Source: an uncultured Lachnospiraceae bacterium (GTDB lineage Bacteria; Bacillota; Clostridia; Lachnospirales; Lachnospiraceae). Taken from it: 64,000 nt of DNA. The number at the start of each line of letters is the position of its first letter. The first letter of the stretch is position 1. Under the pieces are notes generated by a model. That model searched no databases. It was not told the DNA's origin and worked only from the letters and a program-made list of their open reading frames with translations. The stretch covers positions 55,667 to 119,666 of the forward strand of contig CAJUTU010000007.1 of NCBI GenBank assembly GCA_910589385.1, read 5' to 3'. Positions 33,517 through 42,560 of this stretch are shown here, one piece after another. A program made the position numbers and the translations under genes.

Positions 33517-34173
33517 TTATATCTTCCTGTCTATCGGCTTTCCTGCATTTTCCACGGATTCCCTCGTGATCCCGTCCAATGCTCCGGCCGGGATCGGCAT
33601 CCCGGCCCTCCAGGAAGGATCCGCCGCTTTCGCTGCATTGACAAATGCCCGGTTGTAGGAACGTTCATACTGCTGTAAGGTATATCCCGCCGCCAGACGG
33701 TCGTTTTTCTGTACTTTTCGATACATATTTGTATATACGTCTGACCGTCTTGTTGTATCGCCATTATGGATACCGTTCTCTCGCAGAAATTCTTTCTTTG
33801 TCAGCTCAAACATCTCGTCTTTGCTGCTCTCTGGAATCGAAATGATGCGATTGCGGCTGGCCGCATTTTCCTCTGTCACCAGAAGGCCTGCAAGTCCGGT
33901 TCTCGGATTAATATAGTCCCCATCCTTATCATAATTTTTCATCAGGTTTTTAATAGCCTGGGGATTTGTATACATTGCCCCGTTTCCGTTTTTCATCATT
34001 TCTTTAATAACGGTTTTATATTGCACGCTATTTGTATCGATACCGGCTTTTTTTAACTGTGCCTGTACGGAACTGCTGTTTAACTGTGACAACTGGAAAC
34101 TTCCGATCGGATTCGTCTTCGGTGTTCCGAGCATGCTTTGAAATAAAAAACTATAATCTATGATTCTTGACAT
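33517..34173 (-). CDS. uncharacterised protein with 'DYSFLFQ' N-terminus
   Basis: A 218-residue soluble protein. It opens MSRIIDYSFLFQSMLGT, then low-complexity Ser/Asn-rich sequence (QLSQLNSSSVQAQL), a long charged middle (MMKNGNGAMYTNPQAIKNLMKNYDKDGDYINP) and a helical C-terminus. There is no signal peptide or membrane segment. I have a faint recollection of short clostridial proteins of unknown function with similar openings, sometimes near flagellar genes, but cannot name a family. GGGAGG lies before the ATG at 34171-34173. It appears to be a single-gene unit. Confidence 0.6.
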   Translation of the reverse strand: MSRIIDYSFLFQSMLGTPKTNPIGSFQLSQLNSSSVQAQLKKAGIDTNSVQYKTVIKEMMKNGNGAMYTNPQAIKNLMKNYDKDGDYINPRTGLAGLLVTEENAASRNRIISIPESSKDEMFELTKKEFLRENGIHNGDTTRRSDVYTNMYRKVQKNDRLAAGYTLQQYERSYNRAFVNAAKAADPSWRAGMPIPAGALDGITRESVENAGKPIDRKI

Positions 34174-34333
34174 AACCAAACCCTCCCTGATTCTAAACTT
34201 TGAAATCCGTTTCACATCATACCCTGATATCCTCCCGCAATACGTGTCCCTCCAGAATAGACCGCACCCGATAAAATATCGCTTTATAATATGTATATCG
34301 GTTTCTTTCTGGGAAAAGTTTAGTCCTCATGGG

Positions 34334-34417
34334 CTATTTCACAGAAATCAACTCATACGCCTTTGTTCCCAGTCCATCATTTGCACACTCCCACATACAG
34401 CGTTTACAGCCCGTACC
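34334..34417 (-). pseudogene. cysteine-rich C-terminal remnant
   Basis: A minus-strand frame ending at TAG (34334-34336) reads GTGCKRCMWECANDGLG and then TKAYELISVK. The CxxC...C pattern and the closing segment look like the end of a real protein. The frame is closed by a stop about 15 codons upstream, so only the tail remains. The family is not identified. The rest of the interval 34174-34525 holds the promoter region of the 33517-34173 gene and nothing else I can support. Confidence 0.3.
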
Positions 34418-34525
34418 TATATTCTTGATTACTCCTCCAGATCTTCCCTATACTTGAATTATACAGGAAGATCCTTTAACGCTGTTTTATACCTTTCTGG
34501 ACGAAGTTCTCCCTGCAAGGACATT

Positions 34526-35884
34526 TTATAATTCCCTGGTCAGGTCTTTCACCCATATGTATTTTTTATAGTGATACATGACCCACGGAATCTTACCCAC
34601 CTCATCCAGGCAGGTGCATGCATAGACCACCAGCACCGGCCAATTCAAGAAAAATGTTCCTGCCACCGCCAGCGGGATAGCGATCCCCCACATACAGACT
34701 GCCAGGCTGTACATATCGAACATCGTATCTCCTCCGGCCGCAAATATCCCGTTGATGATGATCGTATTTACCGTACGGCCAACCATATAAAATGCCATGA
34801 TCACCATCATTCCAATCAGATACCGCTCCGCCTGGTCCGTCATCTTCACGAAGCCTGTGACAAACGGTGTCACCGCAAGCATGATCGCGGTAGACAAAAA
34901 GCCTGTCAGAAACGCGATCTTCGCAAGCCGGTCCCCATAGCATTTTCCCCGGTCCAGATTCCCGGCGCCCAGCTCATTTCCCACAAGGATCCCTCCGCCG
35001 CTTGCCAGGCCGTTGCACAGGCAGCAGACCAGATCCCTCACCACGGCAGCAATCGAGTTCGCCGCAGTCGCATCTGTTCCAAGATGCCCCATAAAAGCAG
35101 AATAGGACGTGAATCCGATTCCCCAGAACAGGCTGGCGCCCAGCAGTGGAAGCGCACATCTCTGGAAATCACCGAAAAGCAGGCGGTTCCTTTTGAAAAG
35201 CCTGCTCCAATCCGGGCGGATATATCCTTCCCGGTGGGAAAACAGTACGACCCAGGCTAGTTCTATAACCCTTGCGATCAAAGTAGCCGTTGCTGCTCCC
35301 TGGACCTCCATCGCAGGCATCCCAAAAAGACCGAAGATAAACACTGCATTGAGGATGATATTGATGATCACCGCACCGGAGCTGACAACCGCTGTCTGCA
35401 GCGCATGTTCGCTGACCTTCATAATGGCAAGGTAACACTGCGAAATACCCGTGAGCAGATAAGACCACCCGGCCACCTTCAGATAGCGGATTCCGATTAT
35501 GATTAACGCCTCTTCGTCTGTAAAGATCAGCATCAGATACCGCGGAAAAAAGACGCATCCGATAAAAAAGAGCAAAGACACTCCAATACACAGGCGGAGC
35601 CCGATACAGAAAATATCATTCACTGTCTTAGTATCTTTCTTTCCCCAATACTGTGCTCCCAGGATGACGATCGGCGCGATGACCGCCGTCAATATCATGT
35701 TCTGGATAAACTGGATCTGTGTTGCCAGCGACACTGCTGACATGGAATTTTGCGCCACACGTCCCAGCATCAGTGCGTCCGCGGCAGCTACTGACGCAAG
35801 CATCAGATTCTGGAACGCAATCGGTACTGCAAGCTGCCATAATTTTTTCAAAAATACCTTATCCGAAAATAATTTTTCTCTCAT
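34526..35884 (-). CDS. MATE family efflux transporter
   Basis: A 452-residue twelve-helix membrane protein (KKLWQLAVPIAFQNLMLASVAAADALMLGRVAQNSMSAVSLATQIQFIQNM at the start; ANSIAAVVRDLVCCLCNGLASGGGILVGNELGAGN in the second half). It belongs to the MATE branch containing DinF-like and NorM-like exporters. The start at 35882-35884 lies within the last codons of an AAA-ATPase remnant, whose GAGG serves as a distant ribosome binding site (12 bases). It may thus depend on a promoter inherited from that gene. Substrate unknown. Confidence 0.88.
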   Translation of the reverse strand: MREKLFSDKVFLKKLWQLAVPIAFQNLMLASVAAADALMLGRVAQNSMSAVSLATQIQFIQNMILTAVIAPIVILGAQYWGKKDTKTVNDIFCIGLRLCIGVSLLFFIGCVFFPRYLMLIFTDEEALIIIGIRYLKVAGWSYLLTGISQCYLAIMKVSEHALQTAVVSSGAVIINIILNAVFIFGLFGMPAMEVQGAATATLIARVIELAWVVLFSHREGYIRPDWSRLFKRNRLLFGDFQRCALPLLGASLFWGIGFTSYSAFMGHLGTDATAANSIAAVVRDLVCCLCNGLASGGGILVGNELGAGNLDRGKCYGDRLAKIAFLTGFLSTAIMLAVTPFVTGFVKMTDQAERYLIGMMVIMAFYMVGRTVNTIIINGIFAAGGDTMFDMYSLAVCMWGIAIPLAVAGTFFLNWPVLVVYACTCLDEVGKIPWVMYHYKKYIWVKDLTREL

Positions 35885-36068
35885 TATATACAACCGCCTC
35901 AATCAATATTTTATCCTTGAGAATAATACGTTTGACTCCTATTTCCTTATTTTTATTAAAATGAAAACTCAGCATATATCCTTTGATCTGGGCCAGGAGG
36001 GAACTGATATCAACCATATAATGCAGACTGGGTTTGCAGCCAGCAGTTACATTAAATTTTTTTCCCAT
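35859..36068 (-). pseudogene. AAA-ATPase/nuclease gene collapsed by an in-frame internal deletion
   Basis: The 69-codon frame joins an N-terminus, MGKKFNVTAGCKPSLHYMVD (compare MAFNKKFNTTGICIPSLHYMVD at 33207), directly to a C-terminus, KGYMLSFHFNKNKEIGVKR and IILKDKILIEAVV (compare KGYMLSFNFNKKKQVGVRK in the same gene). More than 450 residues, including the ATPase and nuclease cores, are missing, yet the frame is kept. The 3' end overlaps the start of the MATE gene. A 70-residue product could still be made but would have neither activity. Confidence 0.8.
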
Positions 36069-36240
36069 AATGCCATACCTTGTTTTATATTTTGCTTTCA
36101 GTATACCCGATTTCTTTTATACACACAACTACAATTTAATCATCCTAAAAAAGTTCAATATCATAACATGTTTTTTCCGAAAATATATCAATTTTCTCTA
36201 GAAATCCCAAAATAAGAAAAGAAAACATCAATGAATCTGA

Positions 36241-36281
36241 CCGTTTTAAACAATCGTAAAAAACGGGAAAAGAATTATAAT
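36241..36281 (+). promoter_or_regulatory. promoter region of the GH78-symporter operon
   Basis: TATAAT (36276-36281) lies 35 bases before the GH78 start. No good -35 box stands 17 bases upstream, but a 7-bp inverted repeat, CCGTTTT (36241-36247) and AAAACGG (36260-36266), occupies the region. A weak -35 next to a dyad suggests activation, with the AraC regulator at 40153-41205 as first candidate. Confidence 0.45.
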
Positions 36282-36315
36282 TTAAGTATAAAAAGTAATG
36301 AATGGAGGGTGAGAA

Positions 36316-38613
36316 ATGCTGGACGCAAGAAAAAACTGGATCAGGCCGAAAAATGATATTGTAAAAGATAGGCCAATGAGAATGCTTTTCCGCAGAAGTT
36401 TTTCCTTTGACGAGATGCCGGAAACAGCACAGCTCATGGTTTCGGCGGATTCCAGATATAAGCTGTACGCGAATGGCCAGCTTGTGGAAGCCGGTCCGTG
36501 TAAGGGAGACAGTGAAGTCTGGTTTTATGACACTTTAGAGTTGGCTTCTTATCTGCGGACAGGAAAGAACGTGATTGCGGTAGAAGTGCTTGCATTTCCA
36601 AATGAACATGGAAACGGGAGTTTTAGCATTTTCCGCACAGGGCATCCAGGACTGTTCGTGTCAGGAAAAGCAGAGAGCCGCCATATAGCGATCGACCTGT
36701 CTGCGGATGAACAATGGAGGGGATGTGTAGATCCTGGTTTTTCTATTATCAAGGAGTCAGATCTTTTTGCGCCCCTGCAAATGCTGGAGGAGCGAAAAGC
36801 ACATCCGGAACTGATCCACTGGAAACTGGCAGATTATGATGATTCCTCATGGGAAAATGTAGTTTACGATACGCAGCTCAGCGCGGAATTCAGCCCCGGA
36901 AATTTAAGTGAACGTAAGATTCCGTTCCTTTATCGGGAAAATAAGCATTTTATTGATGTCAGAATGGTTCAGACGGAAAAGGAAATGCATGAGCTGGACG
37001 CGTTTCTGGAAGGTAATCATCCGGTCACCGTTGAGAAAAACCAGAAACTGATCCTGGAACTCAATGCCGGTGAAGAAGAGACCGGATACCTGCGCCTGAA
37101 TATCGCAGGCGGAAAAGGGAGTGTTGTGAAGTTACTCACTTCCGAGGGATATGTACAGGAGGGATTCCAGGGCGATCTGAAGGTTCCCTTTAAAAAAGAC
37201 CGTCTTGATATGGAAAACGGATACCTCTACGGATTTACAGATACTTATTATCCGGCCGGAAACGGAACCCATGACAGGCCGGAAGAATACACCCCCTTTT
37301 GGTTCCGGACTTTCCGCTTTGTACGCCTGGAAGTAGAGACAAAGGAGGAACCGATGACCCTGTTATCTTTTGACTATGACGAAACAGGGTATCCGCTGGA
37401 GGTAAAGACAACGGCTGCGGCAGACGATCCGGATTTTGAGGCGATATGGGATATCTCCGAAAGGTCACTTCGCAGGTGTATGCATGAGACTTATGAAGAC
37501 TGCCCGTTTTATGAACAGCTCCAGTATGTCATGGATTCCAGAACACAGATCCTTTATACATATGCTGTTTCGGGGGATGACAGGCTTGCCAGAAAATGTA
37601 TAGATGATTTCCGACGTTCCCAGCGCAGTGACGGCCTGACGAATTCCAGTCATCCGAATTACGAATCCAATGTGATCCCGGGATTTTCTATTTACTATAT
37701 CTTCATGGTATATGACCATATGATGTATTTTGGAGATAAGGAGCTGCTCCGGGAACATTTGCCGCATATTGACCGTGTGCTGGGATTCTTCCACAAACAT
37801 TTGACGGAACAGGGATATGTGGACAAAGTCGGCGGACTGAACGGCCGCGCGAGGTTCTGGTCTTTCATTGACTGGGCCGCGGAATGGAAACAGACATCAG
37901 GGATTCCGCCTGCGACTCTGCAGGGGCCGATTACGATGGAAAGCCTTATATATATCTATGGACTTAAGGCGGCAGCAGAAATCGCATCCTATCTTGGATT
38001 TACAGACCTGGCTGACAGCTTCTGTCTGGAAGCAGAAAAAGTACAGGACGCAGTGTTGAAGTTTATGATGGGCAAGAAAGGCATGCTGACAGATGGTCCC
38101 GGGGTTGAGGATTATTCGCAGCATGTGCAGGTGTTTGCCGTATTGACAGGCACTATCAGCCGTGAGGAAGGAAGAAAGGCGCTTCTTGAAACGATTGAGA
38201 AAAAAGAAGAGTATCCACAGTGTTCCGTAGCCATGGCATTTTATCTGTTCAGGGCGCTGGAGGAGACGGGGCTGTATGAATATACGCGGGAGTACTGGGG
38301 AATCTGGAGACGGATGCTTGCAAGACATAGTACCACTTGTATTGAAGATGAAATCCAGGAACGTTCGGACTGCCATGCGTGGGGCGCTCTGATCTTATAT
38401 GAGCTGCCAACTGTCATCCTGGGTGTCAGGCCGGGAGGACCAGGGTATCAGTCGGTCATGATCCATCCACAGCCTGGATATCTGAAAGAGGCGGAGGGGG
38501 ATGTTATTACGCCGATGGGAATGGTGCATGTGCATTGGATAAAAGATGAGGATGAGAAGCTTCAGTTGGAATATGATGCACCGGAAGACGTAACAGTTAT
38601 AGTAAAGGAATGA
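36316..38613 (+). CDS. GH78-type alpha-L-rhamnosidase-like glycoside hydrolase
   Basis: A 765-residue soluble enzyme without signal peptide. The N-terminal beta-sandwich (LMVSADSRYKLYANGQLVEAGPCKGDSEVWFYDTLELASYL) is the carbohydrate-binding domain usual before GH78 barrels. The (alpha/alpha)6 barrel shows HETYEDCPFYEQLQYVMDSRTQILYTYAVSGDDRLARKCIDDFRRSQRSDGLTNSSHP, the counterpart of the 'DCP.RDER..W.GD' acid motif, and ends with a beta domain (VHWIKDEDEKLQLEYDAP). The acid residues differ from classical rhamnosidases, so the sugar may not be rhamnose. The GPH symporter starts 17 bases downstream. A cytosolic enzyme next to a symporter implies import of an intact glycoside. Confidence 0.82.
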   Translation: MLDARKNWIRPKNDIVKDRPMRMLFRRSFSFDEMPETAQLMVSADSRYKLYANGQLVEAGPCKGDSEVWFYDTLELASYLRTGKNVIAVEVLAFPNEHGNGSFSIFRTGHPGLFVSGKAESRHIAIDLSADEQWRGCVDPGFSIIKESDLFAPLQMLEERKAHPELIHWKLADYDDSSWENVVYDTQLSAEFSPGNLSERKIPFLYRENKHFIDVRMVQTEKEMHELDAFLEGNHPVTVEKNQKLILELNAGEEETGYLRLNIAGGKGSVVKLLTSEGYVQEGFQGDLKVPFKKDRLDMENGYLYGFTDTYYPAGNGTHDRPEEYTPFWFRTFRFVRLEVETKEEPMTLLSFDYDETGYPLEVKTTAAADDPDFEAIWDISERSLRRCMHETYEDCPFYEQLQYVMDSRTQILYTYAVSGDDRLARKCIDDFRRSQRSDGLTNSSHPNYESNVIPGFSIYYIFMVYDHMMYFGDKELLREHLPHIDRVLGFFHKHLTEQGYVDKVGGLNGRARFWSFIDWAAEWKQTSGIPPATLQGPITMESLIYIYGLKAAAEIASYLGFTDLADSFCLEAEKVQDAVLKFMMGKKGMLTDGPGVEDYSQHVQVFAVLTGTISREEGRKALLETIEKKEEYPQCSVAMAFYLFRALEETGLYEYTREYWGIWRRMLARHSTTCIEDEIQERSDCHAWGALILYELPTVILGVRPGGPGYQSVMIHPQPGYLKEAEGDVITPMGMVHVHWIKDEDEKLQLEYDAPEDVTVIVKE

Positions 38614-38630
38614 GAAACGGAGGATATAAA

Positions 38631-40037
38631 ATGAAAGAGGCAATCAAAAAGAAAATGTCCATGCTGCAGATCGTTGGCTATGGCAGCGGCTGTCTTGGGG
38701 CAAATCTGATGAACAATACGGTATCATCATTTATCAGTTTTTATTACACAGAGGTAGCGGGACTTCCAATCGCGGCAGTCGGAATTATTCTTCTGGCATG
38801 CCGTCTGTTGGACGGAGTCTCTGATCTGGTCATGGGTGCGGTCGTGGAGCGTACCTATACCAAAGAGGAAAAAGCACGTCCATGGGTGAAGCGTATGGCG
38901 ATACCTTTTGGTTTATCTATATTCCTGATGTTCTTATCGCCGTCCTTTGGCATGACAGGAAAGATTATATGGGCAGTCTGCACTTATATCGCAGGTATCG
39001 CTATTATTTATACGGCAGTCATGGTTCCGTATAATACATTGTCTGCAGTTTCTACAGAAGATGTTGATGAAAGAACAAAGCTTGTTACCGCAAGAAATAT
39101 GTTCGGTTTTGTAGGCCCGCTGATGATCGGTGCGATCTCTATGCCAATCGTAAATTTCTTAGGCGCGGGACAGTTCGCATGGTCTGTGCTGACCGGAATA
39201 TATGGTGTGCTTGGAGCACTCTGCTATCTGTGGGTATATTTCAGCGTAAAGGAAGTCGGCGCTGAGGAAAGATATGAGGAGTATCTGGCGAAAAAGGATA
39301 CGCAGCAGACTGTGGCAGAGAAAAAAGAACAGAAGAACCTGCTGGATGACCTTAAGGCGCTTATCCAGAATAAATACTGGCTTATCGTGCTGTTCATACA
39401 GTTGGTCATCTTCTTTAATTACGGTGTAAAAGCAGGATATCAGACTTATTATACAAAATATGCCCTTGGAGACACGAACTTTTATTCTTTCCTGTCCTCC
39501 TGCGGCATGATCCCGAATATTGCGGTCTGCTTTATGATCCCATGGCTTTCTAAAAAGTTTGGCAAGAGAAGAATCTCTGTTATCGGCTGTTTCCTTGCTA
39601 TTTTAGGAGGCATTGTTATGGCGGTCAACCCGGTAAACCGCACACTGATCCTGGTATCCACGCTTCTGAACTGTGCCGGTATGGCTCCGATCTGCAACTG
39701 CGCATTCGCAATGCTTGGCGACACGGCTATTTATAGTGAGTGGAAATCGGGCGTCAGAAATGAAGGGCTTCTCTTCTCAGCCGAATCCTTTGCAGAAAAA
39801 GTGGGCGGGGCGCTTGGAGGCGCCGCTGTAGCCTTTGCTCTGAGTCTCGGTGGATTTGTCGGAAACGCGGCAGTACAGACAGAATCAGCCATGGCTGTTA
39901 TGACAGGACTTATGGTGTGGTTCCCGGTAGCCGTAGCGGTCATTTGTATCATAGCGCTTATTTTCTATGACCTGGATGGAAAGTATGATACGCTTTTTGC
40001 TGAGGTTATGGAAAGACGTAATAAATCTGAAAAATAA
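38631..40037 (+). CDS. GPH family sugar:cation symporter (MFS superfamily)
   Basis: A 468-residue transporter with twelve helices. The motif LACRLLDGVSDLVMGAVVERTYTKEEKARPW ('D..sDp..G...D.t.....k.RPw') identifies the glycoside-pentoside-hexuronide:cation symporter family (MelB, XynP). It would bring the substrate of the GH78 enzyme into the cell with Na+ or H+. The ATG at 38631 has GGAGG eight bases upstream; an earlier ATG at 38610 overlaps the GH78 stop but precedes that site. A strong terminator follows at 40091-40142. Confidence 0.9.
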   Translation: MKEAIKKKMSMLQIVGYGSGCLGANLMNNTVSSFISFYYTEVAGLPIAAVGIILLACRLLDGVSDLVMGAVVERTYTKEEKARPWVKRMAIPFGLSIFLMFLSPSFGMTGKIIWAVCTYIAGIAIIYTAVMVPYNTLSAVSTEDVDERTKLVTARNMFGFVGPLMIGAISMPIVNFLGAGQFAWSVLTGIYGVLGALCYLWVYFSVKEVGAEERYEEYLAKKDTQQTVAEKKEQKNLLDDLKALIQNKYWLIVLFIQLVIFFNYGVKAGYQTYYTKYALGDTNFYSFLSSCGMIPNIAVCFMIPWLSKKFGKRRISVIGCFLAILGGIVMAVNPVNRTLILVSTLLNCAGMAPICNCAFAMLGDTAIYSEWKSGVRNEGLLFSAESFAEKVGGALGGAAVAFALSLGGFVGNAAVQTESAMAVMTGLMVWFPVAVAVICIIALIFYDLDGKYDTLFAEVMERRNKSEK

Positions 40038-40090
40038 AAAGTATTGATCTGCTATCCAGAATCGTCAGAAATATCGTTATTCAGCAAAAG

Positions 40091-40142
40091 GAAACATCCC
40101 TGTGGGAACCGGTATCTATCGGATTCCTCCAAGGGATGTTTC
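40091..40142. terminator. bidirectional intrinsic terminator
   Basis: GAAACATCCCT (40091-40101) pairs with AGGGATGTTTC (40132-40142), with an inner GGAA/TTCC hairpin. It lies between the convergent symporter (+) and AraC (-) genes. Confidence 0.7.
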
Positions 40143-40152
40143 TATTATTGGT

Positions 40153-41205
40153 TTATGATATCGAAGGACTATGCTGATTGCGGTAATCGATCGGCGTTGT
40201 CCCATAATATTTCCGGAAAGTCCGGATAAAGTGTTCCTGGTTTTGATATCCGCAGGCTGCGGAAATATCTTTGATCTTAAGCGTTGTGTTGATAAGATAA
40301 TCTTGAGCCGCCTGCATTCTTTTTTCCAGAATGTATCCACTGAAATTAAACCCGGTCAGTTCCTTGATAAGTGAGGACATATGCTGTGGAGTATAGTGGA
40401 ACTTATCTGCCAGCTCCTGGAGGGAGAGATGCTGATAGTTTTCTTCGATATACCGCAGGATGCCATAATTGATTCCATCCTGCTTTCTGTGTATCTGCGG
40501 CAGTTCGCAGGTGCTTTCGTAGTTGCGTATCAGGACACCCAGCAGCAGGAGAAGCTCCGCATCCATCATATAAACATAATAAGGCTTTTTCTCCAGTGAT
40601 TCCTGACAGATGCCAAGTACGATATCCATAATAGCAGGATTTCCGTTGGTATGGAAGATCACATAGTCATTTACACTGTTATAATATACATTTCCCATAA
40701 AGATCTTCGACAATACATTCTCACCGTGAAGCTGGGAGAGGCAGATATTCTTGAAATGCTTTTCCGGAATCAGCAGGTTTACCAGTACGGTATAATTCTG
40801 TACATCTACCAGGTGGCTGACCATGGGCGGGATCAGACAGAAATCGCCGCTGTGCATCTGAAGGCGTTTGGAATTGATCTGCTGCATAAATTCTCCTTCC
40901 ACACATATCTGCAGCTCAAAAAAGTCGTGCCGGTGCATAGATCCGGGGGTATATCGGTCATGCTGGACGATCATATAGTTTTGTCCCGGCGCATGCCGGA
41001 AGTAGATGTCGGATGAAAAAGTATTGCCATCCAGATCCGGTATCCGCGGCAGGTGGAGTCCAATGTTTTTTTCAGCATCGGTTACCGGGACTTCCAGAGC
41101 CTGATTGACCGGTTCCATATTCCAGACATCCTGTCTCCGGTTACGATGAAGAAGTTCCCAAGGAGTATAATCATGCAGAGTTTTCATAAGTTCATCTCTA
41201 GTCAT
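40153..41205 (-). CDS. AraC family transcriptional regulator with cupin sensor
   Basis: A 350-residue regulator. The N-terminal half contains a cupin-like sugar-binding domain (YMIVQHDRYTPGSMHRHDFFELQICVEGEFMQQINSKRLQMHSGDFCLIPP); the last 100 residues are the two AraC helix-turn-helix units (LSLQELADKFHYTPQHMSSLIKELTGFNFSGYILEKRMQAAQDYLINTTLKIKDISAACGYQNQEHFIRTFRKYYGTTPIDYR). AAGGAG precedes the ATG. It lies 31 bases after the glycerate kinase gene and converges with the GH78-symporter operon, its most likely target. The inducer is probably the imported sugar. Confidence 0.9.
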   Translation of the reverse strand: MTRDELMKTLHDYTPWELLHRNRRQDVWNMEPVNQALEVPVTDAEKNIGLHLPRIPDLDGNTFSSDIYFRHAPGQNYMIVQHDRYTPGSMHRHDFFELQICVEGEFMQQINSKRLQMHSGDFCLIPPMVSHLVDVQNYTVLVNLLIPEKHFKNICLSQLHGENVLSKIFMGNVYYNSVNDYVIFHTNGNPAIMDIVLGICQESLEKKPYYVYMMDAELLLLLGVLIRNYESTCELPQIHRKQDGINYGILRYIEENYQHLSLQELADKFHYTPQHMSSLIKELTGFNFSGYILEKRMQAAQDYLINTTLKIKDISAACGYQNQEHFIRTFRKYYGTTPIDYRNQHSPSIS

Positions 41206-41236
41206 AAGCCTGCTCCTTTCTACTGATGTGAAGTGA

Positions 41237-42379
41237 TCACCACATAGTTCCTAAAGCCCTAAATACCTGTTCAACAGAAAGCGTCATGTTTTGTTTTGCA
41301 TTTTCTGGGACCATCGCCTCGTCCAGTGTGGTCACTCCCCGTACGATTGGAAAAAAAGCATCGATCCCTGCTGCATTACATGTTCCCGCATCCGCCGTAA
41401 CTCCACCGGCAAATGCAAGCACTTTTGCGCCGTATTTTTTCGCAAGCCGTGCAACGCCCACCGGAACCTTGCCCATGGCGGTCTGGAAGTCCAGACGCCC
41501 CTCTCCGGTAATAACAATGTCGGCGTCTTTGACTTCCTGCTCCAACTGGATTGCTTTCAAGACGATGTCGATCCCGGACTTTAATTCCGCATTCGGAAGG
41601 TAACTCAGGAAGGCAAATCCAAGCCCTCCTGACGCACCTGCCCCTTCTGCCAATCTATGGTCTGCTCCGGTAAACTCTTGTGTCTTGTCTGCAAAATGTC
41701 TCATTTTTTCATCAAAGATCTGTTTTTCCTCTTCCTTGATGCCTTTCTGTGGTCCGAACACATAAACCGCGCCATTTTCACCGCAAAGAGGATTTTTCAC
41801 ATCACAGGCAATACTGAAATGACATTCTTTTAATTCTTCCGGTACATTTTTTGCGGAAATGAATACAATCCGGTCTAAATCCCGGATTCCCGGCCTGATG
41901 GGATTGCCGTCTGCATCTGTGATCTCATAGCCCAATGCCTGGAGCATTCCTGCTCCGCCTTCACTTGTGGCGCTTCCGCCAATGCCAATAATAAATTCAC
42001 GGCATCCCCGGTTTACGGCATCTAAGATCATCTCACCGACACCGTATGTCGTGGCCCTGGATGGATCCAGATCTTCACGTTTTACCAGAATCATCCCGGA
42101 AGCCTCTGCCATCTCCAGCACAGCGGTTTTTCCATCTCCCAGAATTCCATACTTTGCGTTCGTTTTCCCTCCCAATGGCCCTGTCACTTCAATAGATACA
42201 TATTCTCCGCCCAGGCCTTCCACCAGCGCTTCCGTGGTTCCTTCCCCACCGTCAGCCAAAGGCTTTACAATGATGCTGTCTGCGCCGCAGGCTCTTTTGA
42301 TCCCGGCCTTTGCCGCATTTCCGGCCTCCATGGAACTCATGCTCCCTTTAAATGAATCTATTGCTATCACGACCTTCAT
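41237..42379 (-). CDS. glxK: glycerate kinase (GarK/GlxK family)
   Basis: A 380-residue enzyme of the type I glycerate kinase family. MKVVIAIDSFKGSMSSMEAGNAAKAGIKRA at the start, KPLADGGEGTTEALV, GIGGSATSEGGAGMLQALGY and GEGRLDFQTAMGKVPVGVARLAKKYG are its hallmark motifs. It phosphorylates D-glycerate with ATP, normally to 2-phosphoglycerate in this family, and feeds glycolysis. GGAGG lies seven bases before the chosen ATG. It is followed by AraC on the same strand, so the two form an operon next to the glycoside-use genes; glycerate could be an end product of that pathway. Confidence 0.92.
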   Translation of the reverse strand: MKVVIAIDSFKGSMSSMEAGNAAKAGIKRACGADSIIVKPLADGGEGTTEALVEGLGGEYVSIEVTGPLGGKTNAKYGILGDGKTAVLEMAEASGMILVKREDLDPSRATTYGVGEMILDAVNRGCREFIIGIGGSATSEGGAGMLQALGYEITDADGNPIRPGIRDLDRIVFISAKNVPEELKECHFSIACDVKNPLCGENGAVYVFGPQKGIKEEEKQIFDEKMRHFADKTQEFTGADHRLAEGAGASGGLGFAFLSYLPNAELKSGIDIVLKAIQLEQEVKDADIVITGEGRLDFQTAMGKVPVGVARLAKKYGAKVLAFAGGVTADAGTCNAAGIDAFFPIVRGVTTLDEAMVPENAKQNMTLSVEQVFRALGTMW

Positions 42380-42560
42380 ATCGTATCCTCCTACCTTTTT
42401 TATAACCAGATACTTCCGGTCCATCAATAATCCGTCCATCGCCGTCTTTATCAATCAGTTCATATCTTTTTTCAAAAAATGCTTTCTCCTGCCCCAAACA
42501 GCTATCATTATAATCTTAAAAAAGAAAAATGTCAAAATATCTGTCGGCACAAAGTATAGA

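Noticed and set aside
40153..41205. Receiver or kinase partner for the AraC regulator
   Set aside because: The N-terminal half is a cupin sensor, so this is a one-component regulator, not a YesN-type response regulator.
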